Positions 1 through 10,924 of a stretch of DNA of 64,000 nucleotides are shown piece after piece. The DNA is from Nissolia schottii. Lineage: Eukaryota > Streptophyta > Magnoliopsida > Fabales > Fabaceae. The notes below the pieces were generated by a model, which searched no databases, was not told the origin of the DNA, and saw only the letters and a list, made by a program, of their open reading frames with translations. The stretch spans positions 51,212 to 115,211 of the forward strand of contig QANU01020924.1 in NCBI GenBank assembly GCA_003254905.1, written 5' to 3'. Every line of letters starts with the position of its first letter. Position 1 is the first letter of the stretch. The translations under genes were made by a program, and so were the position numbers.

Positions 1-1600
1 AATCAAGGAATCTGCAAGGAAGACTCAAAAGCCTGACATGGAGCAATGTGTGTCATTATAGCTCCTCCAATCTACATCAGCATATGCCTGCATATGAAGT
101 TTGGATTTGGAGGAAAACCTCAAGCCTTGTTTAGCAATGGCTTTGAGATAGCAAAGGAGGTATTGTAGAGTTTGCAAATTAGGAGTTCGCGGCTGAGACA
201 TATATTGACTCATCTTGGTGACACAATAAGAAATATTCAGATGTGAAATGGTGAGATGCTTCAATCTTCCCACTAGGCGTCTATAAAGTGAAGGATCAGA
301 CAAAAGTTCTCTTTCTGTGGCATTAAGCTAAGTATGATAATCCATAGGCAACCGATTCGGTTTGGAACTAGTTAAGCCAATTTCGTCGAGGATGACAAGA
401 GTGTACTTGCGCTAAGAAAGACATATTCCTTGAGTGGAGCGAGCTATTTCAAGCTTGAGAAAGTACTTTAGCTCACAAAATATTTTGAGCTTGAAGCAAG
501 GTTGCAATTGTTGTTGTACCTTAAGCATTTGATCCTAGTTGGGATCGGCCAAGATAATATCATCAACATATACCAATAGAATGACCAAATCAGAACTAGA
601 ACCAATGCTAAACAAAGAGTAATTAATCTTATAGAGTTTGAATCCAAGGCCAATGAGAGCTGAAGAGAACTTATGGAACCAATGGCGTGAGGCCTGTCAC
701 AAGCCATACAAAGACTTATTTAACTTGCAAATGAGCTTCTTATCCTGAGTGGAATAGCCAAGTGGTAGGTCCATGTACACTTTCTCAAATAAGCCACCAT
801 TGAGGAAAGTGTTATTGACATCAAGTTGAAGAAGATGCCAATTATGAACACTCGTAATGGAAAGTAGTAACCTGATTGTAGTTAATTTGGCTACTGGTGA
901 AAATAAAATCAACCCTAGCCTGTTGAGTGTACCCTTTACCACGAATCTTGCCTTATATCTTTCCACCTCCCAATTAGATAGATATTTCATCGTGTAGACC
1001 CACTTACACCCTATAATGTGTTTGCTAGGAGGAAGAGAAACTATTGTCCAAGTATGATTATCCTCAAGGGCTGCCAATTCTTCCTGCATAGCCTTCTACC
1101 AAAGTTGAGATTTTATTGCTTGATGGTAGAATGTAGGCTCAAGAATTGCATTTACTTACAGATAAAAGATTTAAAGGCTGGATTGAGATTATCATAAGAG
1201 ACATAGTTTGCAATAGGGTAGAGTGTGCTATGCTCATAATCTTTTAGATTTAGATGTGAGGGAGGTTTGTGGGTTCTAACTGGTCTAGTTGGTAATTCTG
1301 AAGAAATGGTAGAATCAACAACAAGGTTAGTAGTGGTAGGTGATGAGGAGTCACTTTTTGAATCAGAATCACAGGATGAAGAGATATGAGCATGTGACAC
1401 AGGAAAAGGAGGATCAGTAGAGAAATTAGAAATCAATATTGGCAGAACTACATTAGAGAACAGGTTTGGTGTAGTAGCATGAGGATGAACATCATAGAAG
1501 GGAAAAAGGTGCTCGTGAAATTTCACATCCCTACTGATAAAAATATGGCCTATGTGGAGGTCAAATAATTTATAACCCTTATAACTAAGAAGTTAACCAA
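1..1600 (-). pseudogene. copia reverse transcriptase / RNase H remnant
   Basis: Three disconnected open stretches on the minus strand match the C-terminal half of a copia polyprotein. Positions 1526-1152 hold the integrase-RT linker, with the typical PTRPVRTHKPPSHL and YPIANYVSYDNL strings. Positions 1089-697 hold the start of the RT domain, with HTWTIVSLPPSKHIIGCKWV, LLQLDVNNTFLNGGL and CKLNKSLYGL. In LDVNNTFLNG an N stands where copia RTs have the first catalytic Asp of LDVNNAFLNGDL-like blocks changed in context. Positions 303-25 hold the region before RNase H (YRRLVGRLKHLTISHLNISY, then YADVDWRSYND). Stops and frame changes separate the blocks, so this is a dead copy. Confidence 0.85.
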
Positions 1601-1635
1601 GTAAAATAGAAGGTATTGCTCTTGATGTGAATTTG

Positions 1636-3586
1636 TGTCACGCCCGAACTTAGGACGTGACTGCATGTAGGGCAACTGCGCTACGGAAGCTATGGCGTGA
1701 CATACTAATCATGCATGAAATGCTCAAAATGATAAATAAATAATAATCGTTCTTATATAACTGGTTCAAAATCAATATTGAATTATATCATATGACAATT
1801 GAAATGAAATGCTAGAATGCTATTAAAGGATCCTGCCCTAGGTGTCTGGAGCATGATTGTAACTACTCAGGTAGTCCCTACTACGAAGCAAAGCTTACCA
1901 CTGATGTTTGAAATCCTCGCTCACTAGGCGAGGGGACCGTTCTCATTAATCTCAGCCGAATCTGAAAATGTTATTGACAGAGGGGTGAGTTGTCAACTTA
2001 GTGGCGGGTACCTTGGTATCACTCATATAGTACATGCGGCATATAATGGCATATAGATACATACATGTATACTGAAGGAAAAAGTATGGTAATAAAGCAT
2101 ATATACAACTGATTTCTAAAAGGAATTGAATAACTGAAATAACTGATAAAACCGAATGTAGTGAATAACTGGATAAACTGCGCTACTAACTGGAAAGTAA
2201 AATTGTATGTATGCCCACGTCCTACGTCCTTGGCGGAGGAGCACAATTCAAGGGAGCCGCAGTTCAACCTCACTTCACTAGGATAAATTTGGGTGGTTTC
2301 AGTACACACAACCCGGATATCTATGAGGGTACGCATACCCTAACTCTGAGGAGCCTAACACTCACCTAATCTGCTAAATTTGGAAGGCCACGCATGCCAT
2401 AATTTGACGAGCCTGGCACTCATAACTATCTACTACTAAGTCTGGGTTGTGAGGTCATTGACCCCGTACTGCTCTAAGTCATCTATCCTGTGATCTACTA
2501 TTTGTAAAGTCTTTTAGGGAGCTGTCTTTGATTACCCATGTTGTTAAGGCCTAAGGCTACTGATTATGACAAGTGTGTCCTACTTAGCTAATCTTGTTTA
2601 TTAGTCCGAATTCAATGACTAAGGTCCCACACTTAGGACAAGATTCCCAGGTAAGAGAGATACGTCACAAACAGACATCTTAAGTACGAAGTCTTGCCTT
2701 AACCAGAACCTGCCCCTTGTTAGGGTTCATACCTTAATTGGAGTATTTACTTAAAGTTTTATTATATAAGCCTAACCAAGCAATTCTAAGGGATATCATA
2801 TCTAAAGGTCTAGGTCTCTGTCCTAACATAGCATGGCATAGCATATCATAGTATACCATAAGCATAAACACATGGCATATAATATATCACATAAGCATGG
2901 AATTGACTGAACATCTATATGAATAACTAAATAACTACTAGCATGTTATGGCACAACTAACTCTATTGATGGACCACCAAAGTGGAATTATTGATGCACC
3001 GGAATCGCTATTCACCTGGAATGTCGTGGAAAGAAGGAACGCTAGCACTAGGGGCTACAAACGGTGTGCGTTGGCACTTGGAAAGCCAACAAAACCACCA
3101 TCAGAAACTCACAAAGAAATTTTTTAACTGGTAGGCCCCGCAGTAGCGGTCTGGTATCGCTACAGCGTTCTGGCATCGCCACGGCATCCTGCAAACTACT
3201 GTGGGCCACCACCAACATGGTGGCGGTGCTGGGGCCTACTACCCTTGGTCATCCTAAAAGGAATGGGTACCTAGTATTGTCTCAAAAGGGAGAAAAGAAA
3301 ACTGAGCACAAATCTAAAATAGTAGAAGAGTCTGAAGCTCTAAACGAGTTGGAATGGGGGGAGAGCTCTATTTATAGGAGAAATGATGACCAAAGGAGTA
3401 GGTCAGGCCCCCAAAAATGTGAATCCAAAGAAAAAACACAGAGTTGAGTTTGGTGTGTGTCTTGCGCGAGTTGTTTATGTCTCGCGCAAGACACAATTTG
3501 TCATGCATCTCGCATGAGATGCATAAGCGCCTCACGTGAGACCTAGCTTTTTATTATTATTATTATTATTTTTAAGGGTCGTCACA
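1636..3586 (-). mobile_element. Solo LTR 1 (about 1.95 kb), TG...CA, target duplication ATTTG
   Basis: The sequence TGTCACGCCC... begins at 1636 and ...GTCGTCACA ends at 3586. ATTTG lies directly on both sides (1631-1635 and 3587-3591). Read on the minus strand, the LTR starts TGTGACGACCC and has a TATA motif (CTATAAATAGAGCTC, around 3362-3378) about 210 bases in, so transcription would run leftwards. It splits the copia polyprotein between its integrase and RT parts. No internal retroelement genes are present, as expected for a solo LTR left by LTR-LTR recombination. The long LTR and the TGTNACGACC start suggest a Ty3/gypsy family (inference). The 127-codon open stretch at 3064-3447 lies inside it and is not regarded as a gene. 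Confidence 0.85.
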
Positions 3587-3591
3587 ATTTG

Positions 3592-4085
3592 TATCTATAT
3601 GATGGCAAAGTAGAAGCATAACACAAACTACCAAAAGTTCTGAATTAACTATAATGTGGTTGTTTTTGCATTAGAAGCTCATAAGGGATGGCCATTTAAA
3701 GTAAGGAAGTAGGATCCCTATTGATAAAAAATGCGGCAGTGCATACTCTCCCTAAAGGTAATAGGAACTCTAGACTGAAAAAATAATGCTCTACTACATT
3801 CAACAAGTGTTGGTATTTGCGTTCTACTATACTGTTTTGCTTAGGCTTTTCCACACATGAAAATTGATGGATAATACCATTCTACTGTAGAAAATTAGAT
3901 ATGACCATTTTTTTGCATTATCTGATCATTGTTGCTTAACTTTGGCACCAAATTAGGTCTCAATCAACTTGAAAAACTTGATAAGAAGTGAGTTAGCTTC
4001 TGATTTTTGTGCCATTAGACAAACCCAAGTGACACGTGTAGAATCCTCAACAATAGTACATCTTACCACCATGAGTTAGAGTATG
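3592..4085 (-). pseudogene. copia integrase fragment
   Basis: Minus-strand reading in changing frames gives pieces typical of the copia integrase core and its C-terminal side. They include YHTLTHGG next to 4085, then a run like TRVTWVCLMAQKSEA, then the TVHSA...FFINRDPTSLL block, and finally QPHYSQFRTFGSLCYAS near 3600. The last block matches the usual copia LRVFGCLCYAS motif and continues across solo LTR 1 into the RT linker at about 1600. Stops are frequent. Interrupted on the left by 1636-3586 and on the right by 4091-8740. Confidence 0.7.
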
Positions 4086-6575
4086 GTATGTGTCACACCT
4101 GAAACTCAGGAGTGATAGCACATAGGGACACTATCCTTACAGAAGCTCTATCGGACTAAAACTACTGTTCATGAAAAATAATAATTGAATTAATTGTATT
4201 TTAAAATACTTCTTATTTCAAATAAAAACATAAAATTTGTATGTACATGCATAACTAAAAATAAATTATGCCGCTAATTCTAACTAAGCATGATATCTGA
4301 AAACCCTGCCTATGACCCCACTGGAGCAACTACTAACTGACACACTAATTTCTCCCCTACAAAGTGGAGCTTATCGCTGACTTAAATACTGGTACAGCCA
4401 CTGCACTAAAGGATCAATTCTGCGGTCCTCACGTGTCTGAAACCAAAAGATGAGGGGTAAGTTCATCACTTAGTGGTGGATACCACAGTACCACTCACAT
4501 AGCACACATTGAAACAAGTTTAATAATAAAACAATATCTAAATGATACATGTATACATATAGAATACTAACATGGCATATACAGTCTAAAAACATACTGA
4601 GATTAATGGAAATCATGCGATTGGATAACTATACAAACATTGGGTCACACTGTAGATAATAACATTGTTGCTGATTTTTTTGAGTTGCATGTGAGGTCTT
4701 ACGGTGTATTTACACAACCTATCTAGTTGAACAACAGTGTCACACAAGCTACTAAGAATGAATATGTCCGCCCACACCAGGACGCATCCTTTCAGTATTG
4801 GGTACGTTGAACCCATAAGGAACACTGAGAATCTATGGGTCTGTTGAACCCATATCTGGGACTCACCGAGTATGCTAAACTCATGCCAACAAGGAAAATA
4901 GATGTAGGGTCTTACGATATATTAGGACAACCAGCCTGTCTGTTCTTCACTAGGTCACAATCATAACACACTATACTCGAACAACCACTTGAGCAACTAT
5001 CTGAGTTATATTCATCTGAACATGATCCTAACCTATCACTAATAAGGGTATCCACTATTCTATCTGAGATACTGGTTGTATGGGTTGCTAGATCAGTTGC
5101 GTGCTTTAGGTTACCGGAGTTTATCTATGTTACTGTATTTATTATCCTAACGTCTACATGTCATTTTGGGGGTTACTAATTATATCAAATTACTAGGTTT
5201 AGTTTTGTTACTAAGATTTTTTACTTAACTGAACTACTATAACTGAATAACCTAATGATCTTGAGGACTATGGCTTACGTCACCTATCATTGACCAACTG
5301 ACAGCTGATGAACGATTGTTGGTTACTCTAACTCATTGTGTCGGTTAATTGGACTTACTTCCTTGGTTGGTGGTGTTGGTTAACTAGTCTGATACCTTAT
5401 GCTGGTTTAATTATTTACACATGGACTGACTACTCTCACCATTACCACTATCTGTTATGGCTACGCTAACTATGAACTTATGGTGACTGAGTACTTTAGG
5501 AAAACTGTACTGATTGATGGTTCCTATGAGGATTCTACCTTATTGTCACTGACTGGCTAATCTAGCTTTACTAACTATGATGACTGGCTAATTTGACTTC
5601 GAATACAACGGCTAAGCTTATGTTGATTTAGTATTCTATCATGGTTACACTATCTAACTGTGTAGTGACTACTTCCTCATGATCATTAGTTATACCAGGA
5701 TGATGCACTAACTAATTGCTACGTAATTGATGTGACTTGGCTGGTTAACTATCTTACAACTACAATTGGCTAGCTGCTACTTCTATACTAACTGACCATT
5801 GGGGCTAAGGTGGGTACTACTATGTTGACTATCCTATTCTGGTTAACTACAAACAGATCTGGCTTGATCGGTTAACTGTCCTGCAGTTATCACGAGTTCA
5901 TGGCGTCTATGCTTGACTACATGTTACCTCTGTATTGTCTAACTAATAGGGGATATTGGTAAGTACTACTATGGTGGCTAACTACCTTATTTAGGGTGAC
6001 TACAAGTTGTTGGATGACCACTAATGGTTTACTAGATATAGGTTGGGTTAATTGTTATGACCTCGGAACAGGGGTGTTACTACGTTGGACTAAATTTTGG
6101 AGTTTATTGATGGCTATTGTTACTAGACTACTTTTTTACTATGGGAATTATGTTGGATAAATAGTCTATGGATACATTAGATCCAAGGACAGGTCTTACC
6201 AAGTATGTTGGACTCATGTCGAGGTACTGATCCTATACAACTGATCTAGGTTAATTATAAAGTCGAGTTTGTTATCCTTAGATTCCCATGGTACACGTAA
6301 TTATGATGGTAATTATCTTGATGATCTAACTACGACTCATGTATGCTGATTTTATCGTTATACCTGTATAACCTATATTACTAACAATTATGGAAAGCCC
6401 GACAAAATCATGTCATGTCATAACTAAATGTATAAGTCTATACCCAAGCCTATACATGCAAGCAACAGTGAGCATATACTAAATAAACAATTAACTAAAT
6501 TAATTAATTAATTAATTGAATAATTAAATACATAAATAATTAAATAAATAAATAACTGCCAAAATAAAACACAAC

Positions 6576-7196
6576 TGTAACAACCGAAGTCGCTTCACAA
6601 GGGCCTAAGTCAATTTTGGAGACATGCTACAGTGCATATAGCGCGCTCCAAAGCGCTACTACTGATCAGAAATCTTAATTTGTTCCCCCGGGCCAGAAGA
6701 GGGCCCGACTCGCCCTTTTAGCGACCTCTTCGACTATATATAGAGCTCTCATCTTCCCCCTTTTCAACTCGCTTAGAGTTTCAAACTCTCTTCCTCTCTA
6801 GAACGAAGTTTTTGCCAAGTTTCCTCTCTTTTTTTGTGAAGATGCGACGTCTTCACCTAGAGTAGGTAGTCAATCCTTTTAAGGATGGCCTAGGGTAATA
6901 GGCTCCAGCGTTGCTACTTTGGTAGTAGCGGCCCTATGGCAGTCCATGACCACCGTGACGATGTCAGATCGCCGTGGCGATGCTAGATCGGTACCACAAG
7001 GCCTATAGTTATGTTTTTCTTATGAGTTTTTGATGGTGTGGTGTTTGTTGTACATTCCAGGTGCTAACACTACGCCGCTTAGAGCTCCCAATGCCAGTGC
7101 TCATTAGTTCCAAGACATTCTAAGTGAGTGAAAGTCTCGGAACATCGACGGTTCCACTTCAGTGGTCCATCATTAGAGTCAGTTGTGCATCATAAC

Positions 7197-7234
<38 letters not shown>

Positions 7235-8494
7235 TTAGTAGTTGACAGTTGACAGTTGTCATGCTTACATGATGTGTTATACAATGCTTTGTTTATGCTA
7301 TGATAGGACAGAGACTTAAGATTATAAGCATGATATCCCTTAGAACTGTTTGGTTAAGATTATATAATAGGCCCTAATAAAGACTTCGATTAAGGAATGA
7401 ACCCTAACTAAGGGCAGGTTTTGGCAAGGCAAGACTTGGGTACTTAAGTTGTCCATTGTGACATACTTCTCTTCCTTGGGAATCCTCCCCCTAAGTATGG
7501 GACCTCAGTCCTTGATCCAGACAAGTAAATAAGACTAAACTAACTAGGATACCCCTATCATAATCAATAGACTCAGGTCCTAACAATTTGGGTAACTAAG
7601 CTAGCTCACCTAAAAGACTTTACAAACAATATATCTTAGGATAGATGTCTTAGAATAGTACGAGGTCAACAATCTCGTAGAACAGACTCAATATTAGATA
7701 GCATTGAGCATCAGGCTCGTCAGATTATGGCATGCGTGCCCTCAAGATTCATATTACATGAGCATCAAGCTCCTCAGATTATGGTATGCGTATCCTTACA
7801 GGTATCCAAGTTCAACGTACCAAAACCACCCGGATTTATCCTGGTAAAACAAGGTCGAAGTAAGGTTCTCTTGAATCGATGATTGAGAGGCATCTTTCCT
7901 CGTACCCCTCCGCTAGGGAGGCAGACACACTCGACAGACAGATCAAATTTACTTTCCAATAGGTTAGCAAATTTACTTTTCAACAATTTATTTAGATTTA
8001 CTTCAGTTTCTATGTTTTATTTATCATTCAGTATATGTATATCTAAATATTATGACTGCATGCAGTATAGGTTATTTGTGTGGTACCGAGGTACCCACCA
8101 CTGAGATGACAAACTCATCTCTCTGTCGATGATATTTTTCAAATACAATAGAGGGCAGTGAGAACGTCCCCCTTGTCCAGTAGATATGAGGATTCAGCGT
8201 CAATGGTAAGCTCTGTTTCACAGTAAGGTCTACCAAGGTCATTAGTAGTTATGCTTCAGATATCTAGGGCAGAATCCCTCCCCATTTAGCATTTATGTAT
8301 TTAGTTACATTTTTAGAGCAACATTTTCAATATTTCATGTAAACTCAATTATTATTAAATGAAACCAGTTATTTTATGAAATCAACTATTTATTATGAAG
8401 TTATTCATTTATAAGCATTTTATGTACATTAGTATGCCACGTCAGAGCTTCCATAGGGCTATTGTATGACCACCTCCTAAGTTGGGGCTTGACA
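6576..8494 (+). mobile_element. Solo LTR 2 (about 1.92 kb), target duplication ACAAC
   Basis: Begins TGTAACAACC at 6576 and ends GGGGCTTGACA at 8494. ACAAC flanks it on both sides (6571-6575 and 8495-8499). It is the reverse complement of the LTR 1 family. For example 8413-8494 mirrors 1636-1720, and the TATA motif (CTATATATAGAGCTC at 6734-6748) mirrors that near 3370. It is therefore in the opposite orientation to LTR 1 and is nested inside LTR 3. A (TA)n tract at 7199-7232 lies within it. It has no coding capacity. Confidence 0.85.
7199..7232. repeat. (TA)n microsatellite inside LTR 2
   Basis: An uninterrupted run of about 17 TA units. It has no counterpart in LTR 1, so it expanded after the two copies separated. 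Confidence 0.9.
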
Positions 8495-8745
8495 ACAACA
8501 GACTCGATTAACGAACCGCTAATACAGCACACCATCTAAGCACTAGGACTTCCACTCACTTGGAAAGGATAGGGACTGAGGAGCACTGCATTGGGAGCTC
8601 CAAGCGACATAGCTTTAGGATCCTAGGTGGAGGTACTACTTCTCTGCAAAATAATACTAGAGCCATAAATCTCAACATTGGGTGGAACCTCATGAGCTCC
8701 GAGGACTTGGATTTTGAAATCGCCGTCCCGTAGCAGCACATATGT

Positions 8746-9190
8746 AGTGCTACTCTTACATCACAATGAACAAGTTCAAATGAGATTTTGGATATATGAT
8801 TGTTAGAAATAAAAGACAAACGCCTAAGTTTGGCTAATGGAAACACAGTACAATCAGAGAGACTAGTAATATGTACAGAATCAATGTGCAAAGAGACATT
8901 CTTGGAAATATGTGTAACAATTTTATTAGAAAGATGACCAAAATGAATGTGCCATGTAGTACAAATAGTGCATTCACACTTATAGAATAGAAACTAGCAG
9001 GATCAAAAACAAATTATTATTTGGTAAACCAACAGAAATTGATTTACATGAACTAGGACTAACAAAATTAGAATTAACAGCAACATGTTGTGTCAAAGAA
9101 GTACAGAATAATGACTTGGGCTTTTGCTGCAAGACATATAGTCCTTCGTAGAGTCTAGTAGTCTACCCTTGCCAATCAACTTCTTTGATT
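8746..9190 (-). pseudogene. copia pre-integrase and integrase N-terminal fragment
   Basis: Minus-strand text contains a GAG-pre-integrase type block (LYVLQQKP around 9130, then a degraded TWH..FGH..) followed by CTVFPLAKLRRLSF and ISFELVHCDV ending near 8750. These are the copia integrase zinc-finger tail and the start of its catalytic core (usual form CPLAKQ.RLPF...FDLIHCDIWGP). The reading breaks exactly where LTR 3 begins and resumes at about 4085. Several stops are present. Confidence 0.75.
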
Positions 9191-9649
9191 AGTTGTCCTG
9201 TTTATGAAATTCAATTGGAGAGAAAGTAAGCGTGATGCTTGATGCAGAAATTAAGGCTAAAACAGACAACAAATTTACCTTAAATTATGGGATATAAAGC
9301 ACATTGTGAATAACTAATTCAGGGGAGAATTGGACACTACCAACAAGTATGATGGGTACTTAACATCCATTAGGTAAAGACACATAGAAATTGGATAAAG
9401 ATTTATTCAAAGAAAAGGAATGCAAATAAATGCAATACAAGAGATATCACCCAAATCAATAATCCAAGAAGTGGAATAATTGAAATTGTAATTGGCTGAA
9501 CAACAAATACCTGTAGTCTGATGAGACTCAGAATGCTCAGGCTGAGAGGTAGAGTCCTTCAACAATTTGAGGAATTATTGATATTGTGCTAAAGTAAGGG
9601 AGAGTGATTGTTCCTCTTCAATTGATTTTGAAGTAGGTTTGGTCTCAAT

Positions 9650-10330
9650 AATGTGCACCTAAGAAACTTGATTTGCAGCTTGTGACTTCTTCTTATTCTT
9701 TCCATAATTCGATAGATAACCAATTATACAGTAACATTATTCACGTGTGTGCCCCATGCAATCACAATTTGTGCATTCGTGCGATCCTTCTGCATAAGAG
9801 GAAGGAGCATTATTGATTGCAAAAGCAAATTGATTTTGAGTAAGGATAATAGCATTTCCACTTTCTTACTGCTTTTCCTCTTGCAAAATCAAAGAGAAAA
9901 CATGATTGATAAGAGACAAAGGATACATGAGCAAGATTTGACGATGAACCTGTGCATAAGATTCATGGAGTCACATGAGAAAGGCCATGACATATTCACA
10001 TTGCTAGAATTCTTGAAGAGGACGTGATTTGCCATGGATGCAATCAATCATAAGGGAGTAAGAACTCAATTCTTCCCAAAGGACCTTCATTGTTGTGAAG
10101 TATTGCGATACTGATAGAGAACCTTGATGAGTGTCCATAAGAGCCTTCTTCAGCTGAAAAATGCGATGGTCGTTTCCCTGTGAGAATAAATATTTTAGGT
10201 CATTCCATATCATAGCAGTTGAATCAGCACAAATGATGTTTGCAACAATTTCCTTCAACGCAGAAATGAGAAACTAGTAGTTGACCATATCCGAATTGAT
10301 AGCCAAGCATTGGTGAGAGGCACCCACCAT
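9650..10330 (-). pseudogene. copia gag remnant with zinc knuckle
   Basis: Minus-strand reading gives a UBN2-type gag domain: KEIVANIICADSTAMIWNDL, then FSQGNDHRIFQLKKALMDTH and QYFTTMKVLWEELSSY (10258-10050). This is followed by a region like YVMAFLM.LHESYAQVHRQI (about 9890-10010) and a CCHC-like knuckle, C-x2-C-x4-H, near 9740-9790. Frameshifts and an internal stop (around 10275) make it non-functional. This is the 5' coding end of the nested copia element. Confidence 0.8.
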
Positions 10331-10695
10331 AGCCAGGACCGCTAAAGAGCATTAAGTAGGGAACTCCCGATACCCTATACATGGAGGCATTGCTTCTTCA
10401 CGAACGGAAAACGAGAGGGAGAAAAGAAATAAAAATAACTGGAGCAAAAAGTCTCACAAAAGTAAGACCTCTCAAGCTCTTGAGTGAATTAACAAGTCTA
10501 AATACTCACGAGAAACTTCTATATATAGGAGGAGGAGGAAACCTCCTTCTATTACTACTACCGATGTGGGACTCCAAACAACGAGCCATTGCGGTGCTCT
10601 TAGCGCGCTGCAGCGCCCTCTCAGTTTCGTGTCGTTGCAGTGCACTGACGTTTCCTCTTTTTTATTTTCCTCTTCCTATTCTCAGGGTCATAACA
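10310..10695 (-). mobile_element. Partial long LTR (LTR 4), U3/R end only
   Basis: On the minus strand it starts TGTTATGACCC at 10695, like the TGTNACGACC start of LTRs 1 and 2. It has a TATA motif (CCTATATATAGAAG near 10525) at a similar distance and then the same 'TTCTTTTCTCCC' type leader. It stops around 10310, where copia gag text resumes. It sits immediately after the copia primer-binding site. No 5-base duplication was found, consistent with loss of one end. Confidence 0.55.
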
Positions 10696-10699
10696 AGAT

Positions 10700-10711
10700 C
10701 AACTAATACCA
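10700..10711 (-). other. Primer-binding site of the copia element
   Basis: TGGTATTAG.. directly follows the LTR end. The usual plant copia site complementary to initiator Met-tRNA is TGGTATCAGAGC, so it is recognisable but mutated in its 3' half. Confidence 0.6.
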
Positions 10712-10924
10712 TGTTATAGATTGGAATTGGGTGAAAATGATTAAGTGAGTTTCATTGATGGAGCAAAGCTCAATTTATACAAGTGTTAGTGGCGGGAAAA
10801 TTAGTTAACATTAACAATAAACTAGGCTAACAGAATTAGTTATTCTAACTAACTATGACTGATGAAAAAATAACTCTAGTTTATTCTATCATAAATACAT
10901 GATGTAATACCACGCACGTTAACA
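10712..10924 (-). mobile_element. 5' LTR of the nested copia element (213 bp)
   Basis: Read on the minus strand it starts TGTTAACGTGCG (10924), has a TATA-like TGTATAAATTGAGC near 10780, and ends ATCTATAACA (10712). A primer-binding-site-like sequence follows directly, and gag lies further downstream in the same direction. This defines the 5' end of the element covering 1-10924. Confidence 0.7.

Larger units (their letters stand above)
4091..8740 (-). mobile_element. Truncated long LTR (LTR 3), itself interrupted by LTR 2
   Basis: Starts TGTCACACCTGAAACTCAGG at 4091 and tracks solo LTR 1 in the same direction. Shared landmarks include the 'gtgtctgaaa...aggggtaagtt...cacttagtggtggataccacagtaccactcacatag' stretch (here around 4435-4505) and the point where the LTR 2 insertion interrupts it (6575/8495). 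After the insertion it continues from 8495 with text like LTR 1 around 2953-3080. The family's U3 region and TATA box are missing, so its far end (about 8740) is a truncation and no target duplication can be assigned. The block 5040-6400 has no counterpart in LTR 1. Confidence 0.6.
1..10924 (-). mobile_element. Ty1/copia retrotransposon, decayed and nested (runs off the left edge)
   Basis: The minus strand carries, in copia order, an LTR (10712-10924), a primer-binding site, gag (about 9650-10330), the pre-integrase and integrase region (8746-9190 continuing at 3592-4085), then the integrase/RT linker, reverse transcriptase and RNase H (1-1600). Every block has stops or frameshifts. The integrase-before-RT order is diagnostic of Ty1/copia. 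Copia reading resumes on the far side of each inserted LTR (1636-3586 and 4091-8740), which shows that this was the host of later insertions. The 3' LTR should lie beyond position 1. It is not expected to encode anything functional. Confidence 0.85.

Noticed and set aside
3064-3447. 127-codon open frame
   Set aside because: Lies wholly inside solo LTR 1 and runs antisense to that LTR's own direction; no known domain.
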